From contig NZ_CP031716.1 of NCBI RefSeq assembly GCF_001696605.3, forward strand, positions 2,914,001 through 2,978,000: a stretch of DNA of 64,000 nucleotides, written 5' to 3'. Shown piece by piece: positions 18,756-28,349 of the stretch. Under the pieces are notes generated by a model. That model was not told where the DNA came from and did not search any database. It saw only the letters and a list, made by a program, of their open reading frames with translations. This DNA comes from Acinetobacter wuhouensis. GTDB taxonomy: Bacteria; Pseudomonadota; Gammaproteobacteria; Pseudomonadales; Moraxellaceae. The position numbers and the translations under genes are program-made. The stretch's first letter is position 1. Every line of letters starts with the position of its first letter.

Positions 18756-18873
18756 GATATGTTCCTGTAATAATATTAGGATTTCATCAATTGAAGTGCT
18801 GAACCTGCTCGGTATTCAATTGTTCAGATTTAGAACACTTCGTTGTTATGGACTTAGCTTAGATTGACTCCTA

Positions 18874-18901
18874 GAATTAATCCAATATTTTGAGTTAATT
18901 C
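18874..18901. promoter_or_regulatory. Dyad upstream of aceA
   Basis: GAATTAA (18874-18880) and TTAATTC (18895-18901) are exact inverted repeats whose centres are 21 bp apart, two helical turns. They lie about 120-145 bp before the aceA start in the aceA-LysR gap. This is a plausible binding site for a dimeric regulator of the glyoxylate shunt. Binding is inferred from geometry only. Confidence 0.4.
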
Positions 18902-19404
18902 TCAGTATTTATTTAAAAAATATGTAGATCAAAGTCTTATTATAATTATGTTTCAAAACTTTAAATAATTATTTTTAAATAACTTTTTCAAGAAATAATT
19001 CCTTAGTGTTTGTATAGATATAATACAATTTGTCTGTTTCGACATCATTAGACTTAAGTCTGAACAATCAACAAAAAACTTGATTTCACGTTTTAGCGGA
19101 GAAAATACGGGTAAAATATTCGTAACCCCCCCCCTATCCACCTTGTTCATTAATTTACCTAAACCTTGTGTTTATTATTCATTTCCGAACTAAGCGCTTA
19201 GGCTATACTGTATAATGAATGCTTTGATAAAATTTATAAACTGCTGTGATTTACTCTATGCTTAGACACTTACTGACATCAATTTAATAAATGATAATGC
19301 TCATCCGATAAGCTAGATGTTTTTTCTTCTACTTTTTACACAAAGCCATTTCCTTATGGCATAATCCAAAATGATTTTTAAATTTTATTTTCGGTATTTT
19401 TTTT
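18902..19404. other. AT-rich divergent intergenic region with a C9 tract and a CTAAGCGCTTAG palindrome
   Basis: This long gap between aceA and the LysR gene has no supported gene. It contains a run of nine cytosines at 19126-19134, and the 12-bp perfect palindrome CTAAGCGCTTAG at 19190-19201, immediately before a TATAAT (19211-19216) that could be a -10 box for the LysR gene with a ~180-base leader. The -35 match is poor. Confidence 0.45.
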
Positions 19405-20394
19405 ATGAATCTTGAGCGGGTCGATCTCAACCTCTTAATTTACCTTGACGTTCTTTTACGTGAAAAAAATGTCACCCGTGCCGCAGAACAATTGGGTGTG
19501 ACCCAACCTGCCATGAGTAATATTTTACGTCGTCTCCGTAATTTATTTAATGATCCCTTATTGATTCGTTCTTCTGAAGGTATGACCCCAACAGAACGTG
19601 CTTTAGAATTACAACCGCGTATTCGTGATGCACTTTCTGATTTGTCGATGATTTTGGAACCACGTACCGAGTTCCGCCCTTATACTTCAAATCGTGTCTT
19701 CCGCATCATGACGTCAGACTATGCCGAAGCGACTCTTGTTCCTCGCTTAGTTAAAGCCTTACGTTCAGAAGCACCAAACGTGGTTCTCGACTTTTTAACA
19801 CCAAGTGATGTGTCATATCGTGATATGGAACAAGGTAAAGTTGATTTAGCGATTAACCGTTTCAATGAAATTCCACAAAGTTTCCATCAAGTCCTTGTTT
19901 GGCGTGATAGCTTTTCATGTCTTTTGAATGGTAAACACCCTGCTGCAAATAATTTAAATCTCAAAAGCTATTTAGATGCACAACATATTTGGGTATCTAA
20001 AACGGGTATGGGCGTGGGCTTTGGTGTCAATCCTGAAAAACAAGCAGGTTTAGGCTGGATTGATCAGGCTTTAGAACGTATTGGGCAAAAACGTAAAATT
20101 TCAGTATTTACCCGTCATTATCAAATGCCTGCATTATTGGCTTCAAATGTTGACTTGGTTGCAACCTTACCGACTCGCATTGCTCGCCTACAAGCAAAAA
20201 GCCAAAACTTATTGATTAAAGACCCTCCATTTTATATTCCTGAATTTGAATTAAAAATGGCATGGTGTCCTTTATTGCATCATCACCCTGCACATCGTTG
20301 GTTACGTCAATTGATTCTTTATGTGGCACGCCAAATGATTGAAGAAGAAAATCGTGAATTCATGCAAAATAATTCGCATTTTTCTCAATATTAA
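19405..20394 (+). CDS. LysR-family transcriptional regulator
   Basis: A 329-residue regulator. The N-terminal winged helix-turn-helix (residues ~6-65) is clear: DLNLLIYLDVLLREKNVTRAAEQLGVTQPAMSNILRRLR, followed by a substrate-binding domain (residues ~95-300) with a PLVPRL-type start and an effector cleft. It resembles the NodD/SyrM-like subgroup by its DLNLL start. It is divergent from aceA across 650 bp, so it could control aceA or itself, but LysR targets cannot be assigned from position alone at this distance. The effector is unknown. Confidence 0.87.
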   Translation: MNLERVDLNLLIYLDVLLREKNVTRAAEQLGVTQPAMSNILRRLRNLFNDPLLIRSSEGMTPTERALELQPRIRDALSDLSMILEPRTEFRPYTSNRVFRIMTSDYAEATLVPRLVKALRSEAPNVVLDFLTPSDVSYRDMEQGKVDLAINRFNEIPQSFHQVLVWRDSFSCLLNGKHPAANNLNLKSYLDAQHIWVSKTGMGVGFGVNPEKQAGLGWIDQALERIGQKRKISVFTRHYQMPALLASNVDLVATLPTRIARLQAKSQNLLIKDPPFYIPEFELKMAWCPLLHHHPAHRWLRQLILYVARQMIEEENREFMQNNSHFSQY

Positions 20395-20536
20395 TAGAAT
20401 TTTACTTAAATTCTTATCATTTCAAGCTTATACTCAATTCAAATCGGTAGTGTTTTACACACTACCTCCCTTTATTTGTGTTAATTTATGACATATTAAC
20501 AACATCTCATAATAATGATGATCCATAGGTGGATTC

Positions 20537-21865
20537 GTGAGCCTCTTCCAGAATATCCTCATCATCGCGGTACTTATTGTAGGAGCAGGTTTTTTATCTT
20601 TGACTGAAATCGCACTTGCAGGTGCGCGTAAAGTCAAACTCAAGATCCTTGCCGAATCAGGTGATGAACGCGCACAGAAAGTCCTCGACTTACAGCAAAA
20701 TTCAGCTGATTTCTTTGCTGCGTCGCAGATTGGCTTAAATGCTGTTGCCATCCTAGGCGGTATTTTAGGTGAAGGTGCTTTTCGTCCTTATTTCTTTGAA
20801 TTTGTTTCACGTTTCTATGCTGGTCCTTGGGCTGAAACCATCAGCTTTGCACTTTCATTTACCTTAGTCACTTCATTATTTATTCTGTTTGCAGATCTGA
20901 TGCCAAAACGTATGGCAATGATTGCACCTGAAAAAATTGCTGTCTCGGTCATTAACCCGATTCAGATTTTTATTGTAGTCTGTAAACCATTGGCTTGGTT
21001 TATCAATGCTGTTGCCAACTTGCTTTTCCGTCTGTTCAAAGTGAATACGACACGTGAAGATAATATTACTTTTGACGATATTTCTGCGGTGATGGATGCA
21101 GGTGCGCAAGCAGGTGTATTGCAAAAGCAAGAGCACCATTTTATTGAGAATGTATTCGAACTCGAAGAACGCAATGTACCTTCAAGTATGACCACACGTG
21201 AAAATGTGGTGTATTTTACACTTAAAGAATCAGAAGATAGTATTCGTCAAAAACTGGCTGAATATCCTTATTCAAAGTTTTTAGTTTGTAATGAAAATAT
21301 TGACCAAGTGATTGGCTATGTCGATGCCAAAGATATACTAGTACGTATTTTAAATAATCAAAAAATCAATCAGCTCAATGAATCAACAATTCGTAATGTC
21401 TTAACCATTCCTGATACTTTAACACTCTCTGAACTTCTCGATCGTTTCCGCTCAAGTAAAGAAAAATTTGCTGTGGTGATCAATGAATATGCTTTGGTCG
21501 TTGGTGTGATCACCCTGTCTGACATCATGATTACTGTGATGGGCGATTGGGTTACACCGATGGAAGAAGAGCAGCAAATCATTAAACGTGATAATAATTC
21601 ATGGCTGATCGAAGGTAGCACACCGATTGAAGACATGATGCATGCGCTGGCTATTGATGAAATGCCAGATGCAGATAATTATGAAACTCTAGCAGGTTTC
21701 ATGATGTATAAACTCAGAAAAATTCCACGCCCTGCGGATACCGTGATCTTTGGTGGTTATAAATTTGAAGTTGTCGATGTCGATCATTTTAAAATTGACC
21801 AACTTTTAGTGACACGTCTATTAGAACCTAGTGAAGCAGAAACACCTGAAGAAGAAGCTAAATAA
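20537..21865 (+). CDS. CorC/HlyC-type membrane protein with CBS domains (YtfL/PaeA-like)
   Basis: A 442-residue UPF0053 protein. The start is GTG with AGGTGGA upstream. The N-terminal DUF21/CNNM domain (residues ~1-190) has several membrane helices, including SLTEIALAGARKVKL and the FADLMPKRMAM motif. Two CBS modules (~residues 210-340) and a C-terminal CorC_HlyC domain (~residues 355-435) follow. Family members are linked to Mg2+/Co2+ or polyamine export and are often mislabelled hemolysin. The domain order best fits E. coli YtfL. The substrate is not determined by sequence. Confidence 0.85.
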   Translation: MSLFQNILIIAVLIVGAGFLSLTEIALAGARKVKLKILAESGDERAQKVLDLQQNSADFFAASQIGLNAVAILGGILGEGAFRPYFFEFVSRFYAGPWAETISFALSFTLVTSLFILFADLMPKRMAMIAPEKIAVSVINPIQIFIVVCKPLAWFINAVANLLFRLFKVNTTREDNITFDDISAVMDAGAQAGVLQKQEHHFIENVFELEERNVPSSMTTRENVVYFTLKESEDSIRQKLAEYPYSKFLVCNENIDQVIGYVDAKDILVRILNNQKINQLNESTIRNVLTIPDTLTLSELLDRFRSSKEKFAVVINEYALVVGVITLSDIMITVMGDWVTPMEEEQQIIKRDNNSWLIEGSTPIEDMMHALAIDEMPDADNYETLAGFMMYKLRKIPRPADTVIFGGYKFEVVDVDHFKIDQLLVTRLLEPSEAETPEEEAK

Positions 21866-21899
21866 TCATTTTTTTTAATGGCTAAAATTTTAGACATAG

Positions 21900-21943
21900 G
21901 CTTAGTGACCTACAAGCATAGGTGACTAAGCTTATCTTTTTTT
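21900..21943 (+). terminator. Terminator after the CorC/HlyC-type gene
   Basis: GCTTAGTGACCTA pairs with TAGGTGACTAAGC except for one position, around CAAGCA, and is followed by TTATCTTTTTTT. It is a long and strong hairpin. Confidence 0.85.
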
Positions 21944-22283
21944 AACCACACGATTCGCCCATTTCCTTTATAAATCATGTAAAGAATATGACCCATAGCA
22001 CAGATTGTTTATCATTTTAAAAAATATGAAAATTATCATGATTCAACTCAAATCCAACCACTAAAAATAAATACCTTAAAAATCAAAATATTAAAAATAA
22101 TCACCTTTTTAGTGCAAAAATTATTAAGTTCCATAACTGACTGTTTTTTATATTTTATAATTTTCAAAAATAGTGATGAAATCATCATTTTCAATCATAT
22201 ATTTTAATTTAATCAAATAACTATTAGCATTCACCTACACAAAAAAAGGCTTTTCAATAATGCCTATCTTCAAGGATTGAACT
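21944..22283. other. AT-rich leader region before the citrate transporter gene
   Basis: About 340 bp of very AT-rich DNA with no supported gene. It should contain the CitMHS promoter. No two-component or CRP-like box could be assigned with confidence. Confidence 0.5.
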
Positions 22284-23624
22284 ATGCTCACCGTATTAGG
22301 TTTGGGCATGATTTTGTGCTTTATGTACTTAATTATGTCAAGAAAAATGACTGCTCTCGCAGCTTTAACACTGATCCCAATTGTCTTTGCACTCATCACT
22401 TATGGTTTGAGTTTTTATATCGACAGCATAGGTCACTTCGAACTCAAAGAACTCGGTGAAATGATGTTAGATGGTGTGAAAAAGCTCGCACCTACAGGTG
22501 TAATGCTACTTTTCGCAATCCTCTACTTCGCCATTATGATTGATACTGGGCTGTTTGATCCTTCAGTTAAATTCATTCTTAAATTGGTCAAAGGTGATCC
22601 ACTCAAAGTAGTCATCGGTACAATTACACTTACCATTATTGTGTCATTGGATGGTGATGGCTCTACGACTTATATGATCTGTGTTGCAGCTATGCTTCCG
22701 CTCTACAAGCGTTTAGGTATGAGCCCATTGATCATGGCATGCTTAATGATGCTTGCCAGTGGTATCATGAATTTAACCCCTTGGGGCGGTCCAACGGCGC
22801 GTGCAGCAAGTGCACTCCATGTAGAAGCAAGTGATGTATTTGTACCCATGGTACTTCCAATGATTATTGCGATTATTTGGTTGTATTTTGTTGGCTATAT
22901 GTATGGTCGTTCTGAGCGTAAGCGTTTAGGCATTATCGAATTGGATGTTAGTCATGGTGACAATATTCAAATTTCGACCAACCCAGAAGCCAACCGTGCA
23001 CATTTAAGATGGTTCAATGCTTTGCTTACAGTCGTGTTGATGGTCTGCTTGGTCAAAAGCGTGTTACCGCTACCAATCCTGTTTATGATTGCACTGTGTA
23101 TTGCACTGGTGGTGAACTATAAAGATGTCGACATGCAAAAATCACTGGTTGCACACCATGCAGGAAGTGCTTTAAATGTCGTTGGAATTATCTTTGCAGC
23201 TGGTATTTTTACAGGGATTCTCTCGGGCACGGGTATGGTGGATGCTATGTCTAAGGAGTTGGTGGCGATTATTCCTGAAAGCATGGGACCATTTCTTGCT
23301 CCAATTACCGCTGTAATTAGTATGCCTTTGACCTTCTTTATGTCCAATGATGCTTTCTATTACGGTGTGCTTCCTATTCTTTCTGAAGCTGCTGGACACT
23401 ACGGTATTACCCCTGTAGAAATGGCGCGTGCTTCGATCGTGGGACAACCTGTACACTTACTTTCACCATTGGTTCCATCGACTTATTTACTCTGTGGCTT
23501 GGCTGGAATTGAGCTAGGACAACATCAGAAATTCACCATTAAATGGGCAATTTTGACATGTTTGGTCATGGGTGCTGCGGCATTGGTACTTGGTGTGTTC
23601 CCACTCTATTCGACTTTGCAATGA
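22284..23624 (+). CDS. CitMHS-family citrate:cation symporter
   Basis: A 446-residue inner-membrane transporter with about 11-12 hydrophobic segments. The family signature regions LDGDGSTTYMI, LTPWGGPTARAASAL and the C-terminal SNDAFYYGVLPIL followed by GQPVHLLSPLVPSTYL are all present. CitMHS proteins import citrate complexed with Mg2+ or another divalent metal together with protons. No citrate-related regulator or lyase is adjacent; aceA, 3.5 kb away, would use the downstream isocitrate only in a general metabolic sense. It is monocistronic with a terminator downstream. Confidence 0.9.
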   Translation: MLTVLGLGMILCFMYLIMSRKMTALAALTLIPIVFALITYGLSFYIDSIGHFELKELGEMMLDGVKKLAPTGVMLLFAILYFAIMIDTGLFDPSVKFILKLVKGDPLKVVIGTITLTIIVSLDGDGSTTYMICVAAMLPLYKRLGMSPLIMACLMMLASGIMNLTPWGGPTARAASALHVEASDVFVPMVLPMIIAIIWLYFVGYMYGRSERKRLGIIELDVSHGDNIQISTNPEANRAHLRWFNALLTVVLMVCLVKSVLPLPILFMIALCIALVVNYKDVDMQKSLVAHHAGSALNVVGIIFAAGIFTGILSGTGMVDAMSKELVAIIPESMGPFLAPITAVISMPLTFFMSNDAFYYGVLPILSEAAGHYGITPVEMARASIVGQPVHLLSPLVPSTYLLCGLAGIELGQHQKFTIKWAILTCLVMGAAALVLGVFPLYSTLQ

Positions 23625-23670
23625 GTTGAAACTAGAAATATTCTCCCAATACAGATATTACTAGCCCTCA

Positions 23671-23706
23671 AAAAATAAAAGCACGATATTCGTGCTTTTA
23701 TTTTTG
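23671..23706. terminator. Bidirectional terminator between the CitMHS gene and the next convergent gene
   Basis: AAAAGCACGA-TAT-TCGTGCTTTT is symmetric with A-rich and T-rich flanks, placed between two convergent genes. It can end transcripts from both sides. Confidence 0.85.
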
Positions 23707-23720
23707 ACTAATTTTTAGAA

Positions 23721-24224
23721 TCAATAGCCAGTAATCAGCATATCCAATACAGCTTGATAGTGAATATTAATATCATCTTCTAAAATTTTATACGCGCTAT
23801 CGAACTGTACCATTGGCCAGCCTTCTTTCCAGAAAGGGAAAATATTATGTAGGTCATGCGTCACAATGGCATCTTCACGAATAATCGCTTGCGCCACTTG
23901 AGATAAAACTTGTGCCGTTTCAGCACCATCAATTTTTAAATAATCAATGCCATGCGCTTTTAGAATGCGGATACGGTCTTTTTTATAACGAATTTTTTTC
24001 GCTTGTGCTTCATTTAAATTTAAAGCTAAAACAACTGCTTCTACAAATTTTTCTTCAAAACTTTGATTTAAAGCCACTAAAGCCTGTTTATGTGCTTCCT
24101 GACGTCCTGCTTTCCCACCATCACGAATGATTTTATTTGATTCGACATTGAGTTCATCAGATTTCATTGATTGAAGAATGTCTAAAATTTCAATATCACT
24201 TAATGATGCAGAAGAATCTGTCAT
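23721..24224 (-). CDS. Hypothetical soluble protein, family not recognised
   Basis: A 167-residue charged protein without signal peptide or membrane segment. The first 130 residues look mostly helical (for example EEKFVEAVVLALNLNEAQAKKIRYKKDRIRILKAHGIDYLKID), and the C-terminal part is aromatic (NIFPFWKEGWPMVQFDSAY). I do not recognise a family. A real gene is supported by its length, normal codon composition, a terminator 15 bp downstream and a regular position between two intergenic spacers. It is transcribed alone. Confidence 0.7.
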   Translation of the reverse strand: MTDSSASLSDIEILDILQSMKSDELNVESNKIIRDGGKAGRQEAHKQALVALNQSFEEKFVEAVVLALNLNEAQAKKIRYKKDRIRILKAHGIDYLKIDGAETAQVLSQVAQAIIREDAIVTHDLHNIFPFWKEGWPMVQFDSAYKILEDDINIHYQAVLDMLITGY

Positions 24225-24376
24225 GGGAGTCCTAAAAACAAAATAAATTAAGTGCCTATTTTCGCATAAATTGAAAATTAAAACAGAGATAATGTTAATC
24301 TCAATATAGAAAGGCTACTACTTAGCTGATCATCCATCAATGTTAATCAAATAATAATTCAGGATCTCATCGTGTT

Positions 24377-24652
24377 ATGTCAATTTCAGCTTTAATCGCA
24401 TGTACCAGTTTTTATTCAGCTTTATACCTTTTTTACTTTTATTTTGCCAAGCAACAACAACCTCTTTTGCTTATTTTAGCTGTAGCGCTACTTGTCTTTG
24501 CCTATATCATTACGCCATCGGCAGAAAAGAAAGAACGCCGTCATTTCAATAACACATTGAACTATGAAAATTGGTTTACCTTACCACTCTATACATGGTG
24601 GCGATTATTTAGTTTACCCATACGTTTTTTACTGTCTAAACTATTTGATTAG
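24377..24652 (+). CDS. Small membrane protein, unknown function
   Basis: A 91-residue protein. Two hydrophobic segments are seen (residues ~4-24 and ~27-48), followed by a charged stretch SAEKKERRHFNN and an aromatic amphipathic tail (NWFTLPLYTWWRLFSLPIRFLL) that could be a third membrane-associated helix. No known motif. It is 60 bp upstream of the alcohol-dehydrogenase-like gene, perhaps co-transcribed. No clear ribosome site precedes the ATG, so its start is less certain. Confidence 0.6.
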   Translation: MSISALIACTSFYSALYLFYFYFAKQQQPLLLILAVALLVFAYIITPSAEKKERRHFNNTLNYENWFTLPLYTWWRLFSLPIRFLLSKLFD

Positions 24653-24712
24653 TGTATAAATTATTCTATCCATATATAAATGATTTGATCAATCAATAAA
24701 AAATGAGGTCAT

Positions 24713-25723
24713 ATGAAAGCGATTGCCTACAAAAAACCTTTAGCTATCTCAGAATCAAATGTGTTTTCTGAAATTGAAATCAACCAACCTATTGCCAGTG
24801 GTCATGACTTACTCATCCAAGTTAAAGCCATTTCAGTAAATCCTGTTGATGTTAAAATGCGGCAACGCACTGCACCTGAAAATGACACTTGGAAAATTTT
24901 AGGACATGATGCAGTTGGAACCGTCATCGCCATTGGAGATCAAGTTGAAGACTTTAAAGTCGGTGATGAGGTTTTCTATGCAGGATCAAACCAAAGACAA
25001 GGTTCTTATGCAGAGTATCAATTGGTCGATGAACGTATTGTTGGATTTAAACCTAAATCATTAAGCGATGCTGAAGCAGCTGCGCTACCACTCACATCTT
25101 TAACCGCCTATGAAATGCTCTTTGATCGCTTAAAAGTTCAAGAAACCAAAGCAGATAAACCTGTCATTTTAGTGATCGGTGCTGCTGGTGGCGTGGGTTC
25201 AATTACAGTTCAACTATTAAAAGCCTTAACTGAATTTACCGTGATCGCGACTGCTTCTCGTCCTGAATCCAAAACTTGGCTTAAAGAAATTGGTGCAGAT
25301 TTTGTCATTGATCATCAGCAATCAATTGAATCACAAATCAAAGCTTTAGATATTGGCTCACCGCACTATGTATTCTCTATCAATGGTACAGGAGCTTATA
25401 CACAAGCCATTGCCAATGTGATTGCACCACAAGGGCACTTTGGCTTGATTGATGATCCTGAAAATTTTGTGATTAATCCATTTAAAGTGAAGTCGATTTC
25501 AATTCATTGGGAATCAATGTTTACACGTTCAACTTTTCAAACCAAAGACACCGCTCGACAAGGCGATATTTTAAATAAAGTGTCAAAATTACTCGATGAC
25601 AAACGAGTAAAAACAACTTTAGGACAAAACCTCGGTAAAATTAATGTAGAAAATATTACTGAAGCCCATCGATTGATTGAATCAGGGAAAAGCATTGGTA
25701 AGATTGTATTAGAAGGCTTTTAG
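24713..25723 (+). CDS. Zinc-type alcohol dehydrogenase-like protein / quinone oxidoreductase (MDR superfamily)
   Basis: A 336-residue medium-chain reductase. The N-terminal GroES-like domain has NPVDVKMRQR and LGHDAVGTV, and the Rossmann fold has GAAGGVGSITVQLLKAL near residue 158. The structural and catalytic zinc cysteines of true alcohol dehydrogenases are absent, so it most likely reduces quinones or enones with NADPH. It belongs to the subgroup annotated as zinc-binding alcohol dehydrogenase family (YogA-like). The ribosome site GAGG precedes the start. The substrate is unknown. Confidence 0.85.
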   Translation: MKAIAYKKPLAISESNVFSEIEINQPIASGHDLLIQVKAISVNPVDVKMRQRTAPENDTWKILGHDAVGTVIAIGDQVEDFKVGDEVFYAGSNQRQGSYAEYQLVDERIVGFKPKSLSDAEAAALPLTSLTAYEMLFDRLKVQETKADKPVILVIGAAGGVGSITVQLLKALTEFTVIATASRPESKTWLKEIGADFVIDHQQSIESQIKALDIGSPHYVFSINGTGAYTQAIANVIAPQGHFGLIDDPENFVINPFKVKSISIHWESMFTRSTFQTKDTARQGDILNKVSKLLDDKRVKTTLGQNLGKINVENITEAHRLIESGKSIGKIVLEGF

Positions 25724-25801
25724 TTTAAGAACTTCGAAATGATCAATCTTTATATGCTGGTCAATAAAAGCCTGAGTCAAAGCCTCTAAATTTTAACGCA
25801 T

Positions 25802-25844
25802 GGTGTAATGTCAACTTCGTACAATGACACTACACCCTGTTTTT
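25802..25844 (+). terminator. Terminator after the MDR oxidoreductase gene
   Basis: GGTGTAATGTCA (25802-25813) pairs with TGACACTACACC (25824-25835) with one mismatch, followed by CTGTTTTT. Confidence 0.75.
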
Positions 25845-25857
25845 AATAAATATTTTA

Positions 25858-26814
25858 TTAAACCCGAGATAGTGACGTTGCATATTGAACAACGTCTAGA
25901 TGCCCAAAGAATCCAGGCAAACCACCTGTGTGTAGGAAAATGGTTTTCTGCCCTTTTTGAATCGTCCCATCACGTACGGCTGCAACCAAACCTGCAAATG
26001 CACGTCCTGTATAGATTGGATCTAAAACAATCCCTTCATATTGTGCAATTAAACGTAATGCCTCTTTTACAGGCTCAGTTAAAGCACTATATCCATCACC
26101 AACTTGATCCAGTCGCACACGAATTGTGTCTGAATAATCTGAGGATTGCATATCTGCTAATAAATTACGCACTCGATTTTCAGGATCTGTAACTGCTCCA
26201 GTATGTACACCATAAACCAAATCAGCACCTAACTCATGGACTAAACCCGCCATTGTTCCACCTGAGCCCAATGCAACCACTACATGGTCAATATGTTCAG
26301 CTTGTTGCTTTAACTCTTTGGCACAATCAACATACCCCTGTGCAGCATATGCATTCGATCCACCAAAAGGAATGAAAGAAGCTGTAATGCCTTGCTGTTG
26401 TAAGTCCTGAATCCGTTGTTGAGCAGCTTGTTCTAATTGTCCATCATCAGCATCACCTAACCAATGTAATTTGGCACCAAATAGTCCATCTAAAACAATA
26501 TTGCCTGTTGGATGCTCAGGAGCTTGCCCTGCTAAAACCAATTCAACATTTAATCCTAGTTTTGCTCCTGCAGCAGCTGTTAAGCGAGCATGATTACTTT
26601 GTGCAGCCCCCACAGTCACTAAAGTTGTCGCACCTTGTTCAACTGCTTTTGCACACGAGTATTCAAGTTTTCTGATTTTATTTCCGCCACCACCTAAGCT
26701 AGATAAATCATCACGTTTAATCCATAGATCTTCGGCATTCAAACCTAAAGCAACTGCTAAACGAGGTAAATTTTCTAGTGGTGTATTCCATGTACCTAAT
26801 GCAATTTTATTCAT
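25858..26814 (-). CDS. D-cysteine desulfhydrase family PLP enzyme
   Basis: A 318-residue fold-type II PLP enzyme. The start at 26814 (MNKIALGTWNTPLENL) fits the family N-terminus; the longer frame adds 18 unrelated residues. The PLP lysine lies in GGGGNKIRKLEY, followed by GAAQSNHARLTAAAGAKLGL, and the phosphate-binding glycines are in ALGSGGTMAG. Members degrade D-cysteine to pyruvate, H2S and ammonia or deaminate 1-aminocyclopropane-1-carboxylate; the DcyD subgroup is favoured here. It is 99 bp downstream of the quinone reductase gene on the same strand. Confidence 0.85.
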   Translation of the reverse strand: MNKIALGTWNTPLENLPRLAVALGLNAEDLWIKRDDLSSLGGGGNKIRKLEYSCAKAVEQGATTLVTVGAAQSNHARLTAAAGAKLGLNVELVLAGQAPEHPTGNIVLDGLFGAKLHWLGDADDGQLEQAAQQRIQDLQQQGITASFIPFGGSNAYAAQGYVDCAKELKQQAEHIDHVVVALGSGGTMAGLVHELGADLVYGVHTGAVTDPENRVRNLLADMQSSDYSDTIRVRLDQVGDGYSALTEPVKEALRLIAQYEGIVLDPIYTGRAFAGLVAAVRDGTIQKGQKTIFLHTGGLPGFFGHLDVVQYATSLSRV

Positions 26815-26913
26815 CAAAAATATCTCATGACCATTTGTGTAATGGAATGTTGAATATTGCGATTGCAATGACTACAACTCGACATTGGATCACAATATTC
26901 AAATCTTTTTATG

Positions 26914-27903
26914 TTAAATCACTTCAACCACAACTTTACCGATATGTTCACCCGTATCTAAACATGCATGTGCATCTTGAATCTGATCAAACTTAAAGGT
27001 TTTATAAATCATCGGTAAACATTCACCTTTAGCCCACAGTGGCACAACATGTTCCATTAAGCCTTGGGCAATTTCAGCTTTTTCAGCCGTATTTCGCGCG
27101 CGCATGGTCGACCCCGTAATGGTCAAACGCTTCATCATAATCTGACCTAACTTCACCTCTTTGGCTTTTGCACCACCAAGGAAAGCAATATAAACCAAAC
27201 GACCATCACGACGTAATAAGTTCAAGTTTTGATCTAAATATGGTGCTCCTACCATATCTAGGACAATATCAACACCTGTATTGTCCGTCTTTTCATTGAT
27301 CACTTGCTCAAAATCTTGAGTTTTATAATTAATTGCAGTGGTTAAATGACCTATCGCTGCAACTTTTTCATCTGAACCGACCGTAGCAAATGATTTTAAA
27401 CCTAATGATTGACACAACATTAAAGTCGTTGTTCCAATTCCACTTGCACCACCATGCACAAGCACCGTTTCACCTGCTTTGGCATGTGCCATTTGGAACA
27501 CATTTGCCCATACTGTGAAGAATGTTTCAGGAATCGCAGCCGCCTGAATATATGAAACACCGGTTGGCACGTGAATCGTCTGTGACTCAGGTACTACACA
27601 ATATTCTGCATAGCCACCGCCATTGGTTAAACCACAAACCTTATCCCCTACTTTGAATAAAGTCACATCCACACCCACAGCAACAACTTCACCCGCAACT
27701 TCCAACCCTGGAACAGGGGTCACGCCTTTTGGCATTGGGTATAAGCCTTGGCGCTGTAAAATATCAGGACGGTTGATACCAAAAGCATGCACTTTAACTA
27801 AGACCTCATCAGACTTCGGCTGCGGAATCTCAACTGATTCATACGCCAATTTATCCACGCCACCTGGTTCTGTGATAATCACTTGTTGCATTGTTGTTGC
27901 CAT
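26914..27903 (-). CDS. NAD(P)H-quinone oxidoreductase (PIG3/QorA-like)
   Basis: A 329-residue MDR-superfamily reductase. The start at 27903 (MATTMQQVII) follows AAGGAAGGAAGCA, a better ribosome site than that of the longer frame. The N-terminal catalytic fold has NRPDILQRQGLYPMP, a signature of the p53-inducible PIG3 family, and VPGLEVAGEV. The nucleotide-binding motif is VHGGASGIGTTTLML. It would reduce quinones one electron at a time with NADPH. It is not closely similar to the other MDR gene at 24713. Confidence 0.88.
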   Translation of the reverse strand: MATTMQQVIITEPGGVDKLAYESVEIPQPKSDEVLVKVHAFGINRPDILQRQGLYPMPKGVTPVPGLEVAGEVVAVGVDVTLFKVGDKVCGLTNGGGYAEYCVVPESQTIHVPTGVSYIQAAAIPETFFTVWANVFQMAHAKAGETVLVHGGASGIGTTTLMLCQSLGLKSFATVGSDEKVAAIGHLTTAINYKTQDFEQVINEKTDNTGVDIVLDMVGAPYLDQNLNLLRRDGRLVYIAFLGGAKAKEVKLGQIMMKRLTITGSTMRARNTAEKAEIAQGLMEHVVPLWAKGECLPMIYKTFKFDQIQDAHACLDTGEHIGKVVVEVI

Positions 27904-28349
27904 TGCTTCCTTCCTTTTTAATCCACTACTTTTCATGCTTTTCTATTTGAACATAAAGTTCAGCGTGAATGAATCTTTATCTATTTTTGGTTCAAACTAT
28001 ATTGGAATAAGCTCTTTAAAAAATACACTATTCCGTAATTTTTTGATAAATGCTTTACAGAAGCAAAGCAAACCGAGTACTACAATTCAATATATTGACA
28101 ATGTTGACAAAAATAAATGTCATAAAAGCTAATTTTCAGATTACATTGTTAAACTTATCTGATATTTTAAAATGACTAGGGTTAAATCTGACGGTTTTTC
28201 ATACTAAATGTACTTTATTTTAAAGTTCATCTATTCAAACAACTGCACAGAATTTTAAACAGTACACAGTAATAAAAAACGATCATAATCTTAGTAAAAC
28301 AAAAGTAAAAACAAAAATTTAATACTCAATTATCAAGGACTAGATAAAT
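27904..28349. other. AT-rich divergent promoter region between the quinone reductase and fadL-like genes
   Basis: About 450 bp with no supported gene on either strand. It must contain the promoters of both flanking divergent genes. No unambiguous FadR-like dyad or other operator was found by eye. Confidence 0.5.
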
